Shown here: piece after piece, positions 62,930 to 64,000 of the stretch | Numbering within the stretch: the first letter of the stretch is position 1 | How the letters are laid out: each line of letters opens with the position of its first letter | Assembly: GCA_963840975.1 (NCBI GenBank) | Contig: CAWJBC010000016.1 | Location: 1 to 64,000 of the forward strand | From: JAADJA01 sp963840975 | GTDB taxonomy: Bacteria > Bacteroidota > Bacteroidia > Bacteroidales > JAADJA01 | Direction: 5' to 3' | DNA length: 64,000 nucleotides | Translations under genes and position numbers: made by a program | Notes under the pieces: model-generated | Databases searched by the model: none | Seen by the model: only the letters and a program-made list of their open reading frames with translations | What the model was told of the DNA's origin: nothing

Positions 62930-63073
62930 GTCGTCCCTAAGGGACTTGGTTACCTGTCGCTAACTTTTCTACCAATATTCCGTCCGCCAACTGGCGGACT
63001 ATCCCGTCAGGGATAACATATAGGTAGAAAGAAATATAATAATTTGAATAAGTCCCGTCAGGGACGCAATAGT
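62930..63073. repeat. REP-like repeat with gtccctaagggac / gtcccgtcagggac palindromes
   Basis: Three short palindromes (gtccctaagggac near 62933, atcccgtcagggat near 63002, gtcccgtcagggac near 63054) and the inverted pair ctaccaatatt / ggtagaaag. This is the pattern of a common intergenic REP family. It lies upstream of the FucP-like gene. Confidence 0.6.
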
Positions 63074-63198
63074 AATTATCCTGATGGCAGGAAGATTCGC
63101 TATATTCAACTTTTGAATTAGGGAAGTTATTTTGGAATCTTCACTAAGTCTGTGCATATTTTCAATTATTTTCGCTGAACCTTTATAATTCTGAAAAG

Positions 63199-64000
63199 AT
63201 GAATGAAAAATCAGGAAAGTATATTATTGCTCTGAGCCTTATCACGAGTTTGTTTTTTTTATGGGCGCTGGCGCATAACCTGAACGATATCCTGATCCGT
63301 CAGTTTCAGAAAGCATTGGACCTGAACCGAGGACAGGCAGGTTTTATTCAGTTTGCATTTTATTTGGGTTATTTTATCATGGCTATTCCCGCCGGATTGA
63401 TCATGAAAAAATACGGGTATAAAAAAGGAATCATCACAGGTTTGATCTTGTATGCCTTCGGTGCCTTGTTGTTTCTTCCGGCTGCTGAAATCAGGGTTTA
63501 TGGTTTTTTCCTGTTTGCTTTATTCGTGATAGCAAGTGGTTTAACTTTTCTGGAAACAGCAGCTAATCCTTATGTGACGAAGTTGGGCAATCCCGAATTT
63601 GCAGAGAGGCGGTTGAATTTTGCTCAGGCGTTTAATGGTCTTGGATCGGTAATTGCCCCTGCCATCGGAGGAGCTTTTATTTTTTCAGGTATGGAATATT
63701 CCACAAACGAACTTTCTGAAATGACTCCTGAAAAACTCGAAATTTACCGGTCAATGGAAGCCAAAACAGTCCAGTTCCCTTATCTGGTAATTGCTCTGAT
63801 AGTGTTGATAGTAGCCTTTTTAATTTATAAAACCAAAATGCCGGAAGTGGAAGATGAAGAAGAAAATGGAAGGATAAGAATTTCCAGACATTTATTCAGA
63901 CATACCCACCTTGTTTATGGAATTATTGCCCAACTGTTTTATGTCGGCGCCCAGGTAGGTATCTGGAGCTACTTTATTGATTATATGAAAGAATTGGTCC
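63199..64000 (+). CDS. FucP-like sugar/H+ symporter, 3'-truncated by the window edge
   Basis: The frame from ATG 63199 (MNEKSGKYIIALSLITSL) runs to the window end, at least 267 residues. MFS marks: FFLWALAHNLNDILIRQFQKAL, FIQFAFYLGYFIMAIPAGLIMKKYGYKKGII, FLETAANPYVTKLGNPEFAERRLNFAQAFNGLGSVIAP, as in the L-fucose:H+ symporter FucP family. About eight of the twelve membrane helices are seen. Bacteroidota members take up fucose, glucose/galactose or N-acetylglucosamine. The substrate is not certain here. Confidence 0.9.
   Translation, partial: MNEKSGKYIIALSLITSLFFLWALAHNLNDILIRQFQKALDLNRGQAGFIQFAFYLGYFIMAIPAGLIMKKYGYKKGIITGLILYAFGALLFLPAAEIRVYGFFLFALFVIASGLTFLETAANPYVTKLGNPEFAERRLNFAQAFNGLGSVIAPAIGGAFIFSGMEYSTNELSEMTPEKLEIYRSMEAKTVQFPYLVIALIVLIVAFLIYKTKMPEVEDEEENGRIRISRHLFRHTHLVYGIIAQLFYVGAQVGIWSYFIDYMKELV

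Overview
The window is a chromosomal segment of a bacterium of the phylum Bacteroidota, most likely a Bacteroidales-like anaerobe. Four lines of evidence support this. Four secreted proteins end in type IX secretion (T9SS, type A) sorting domains. Many genes are preceded by the Bacteroidota -7 promoter box TAnnTTTG rather than a strong Shine-Dalgarno. DUF5686, CCDC81-HU/SPOR and SAM-II-metK are lineage-typical. Both transposons are of kinds common in this phylum. Standard code applies: TGA is an ordinary stop in many genes here.

Layout. 1-6.3 kb: 3' end of a T9SS cargo gene, then a compact cassette of a PqqD-like peptide chaperone, an ATP-grasp ligase and a PLP decarboxylase-like enzyme, followed by an e(P4)-type phosphatase and a leucine-rich-repeat protein. 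6.3-9.9 kb: an IS1182-type element interrupted by an IS1634-type element that made a 129-bp target duplication. 9.9-18.8 kb: a large T9SS/CARDB protein, an MBOAT/AlgX-like O-acetylation pair, a DUF6125-like protein, and a reductase-ubiE pair for quinone biosynthesis. 18.8-26 kb: a 21-bp repeat field, a SAM-II riboswitch with metK, two T9SS proteins (one with an in-frame TGA at the first Cys of its CxxC motif), and hutU. 26-43.8 kb: sigma factor, glycosyltransferase, tgt, lptG, ispE, GH3, deoxynucleoside kinase, a frameshifted kdsB, a SPOR protein, a RAYT transposase framed by REP-like hairpins, a DUF6934 plus small-ORF pair, trmB, an alkyltransferase-like protein, a DUF5686 barrel and lptB. 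43.8-48 kb: two paralogous SPOR proteins. 48-55 kb: pdxJ and a six-gene O-antigen/exopolysaccharide operon. 55-64 kb: methyltransferase, LolD/MacB-like ATPase, cobalamin adenosyltransferase, DUF2795, a coiled-coil lipoprotein, the era-der-hslR operon, initiator tRNA, a nucleotidyltransferase-GHMP kinase fusion and the start of a FucP-like transporter.

Much of the window serves the cell envelope: LPS export (lptG, lptB), Kdo activation (kdsB), O-antigen assembly, polysaccharide O-acetylation and T9SS cargo. The intergenic space is rich in dispersed palindromic repeats. The two observations most worth following are the putative selenocysteine codon at 22185-22187 and the PqqD/ATP-grasp/decarboxylase cassette, whose decarboxylase starts with a leader-peptide-like motif.
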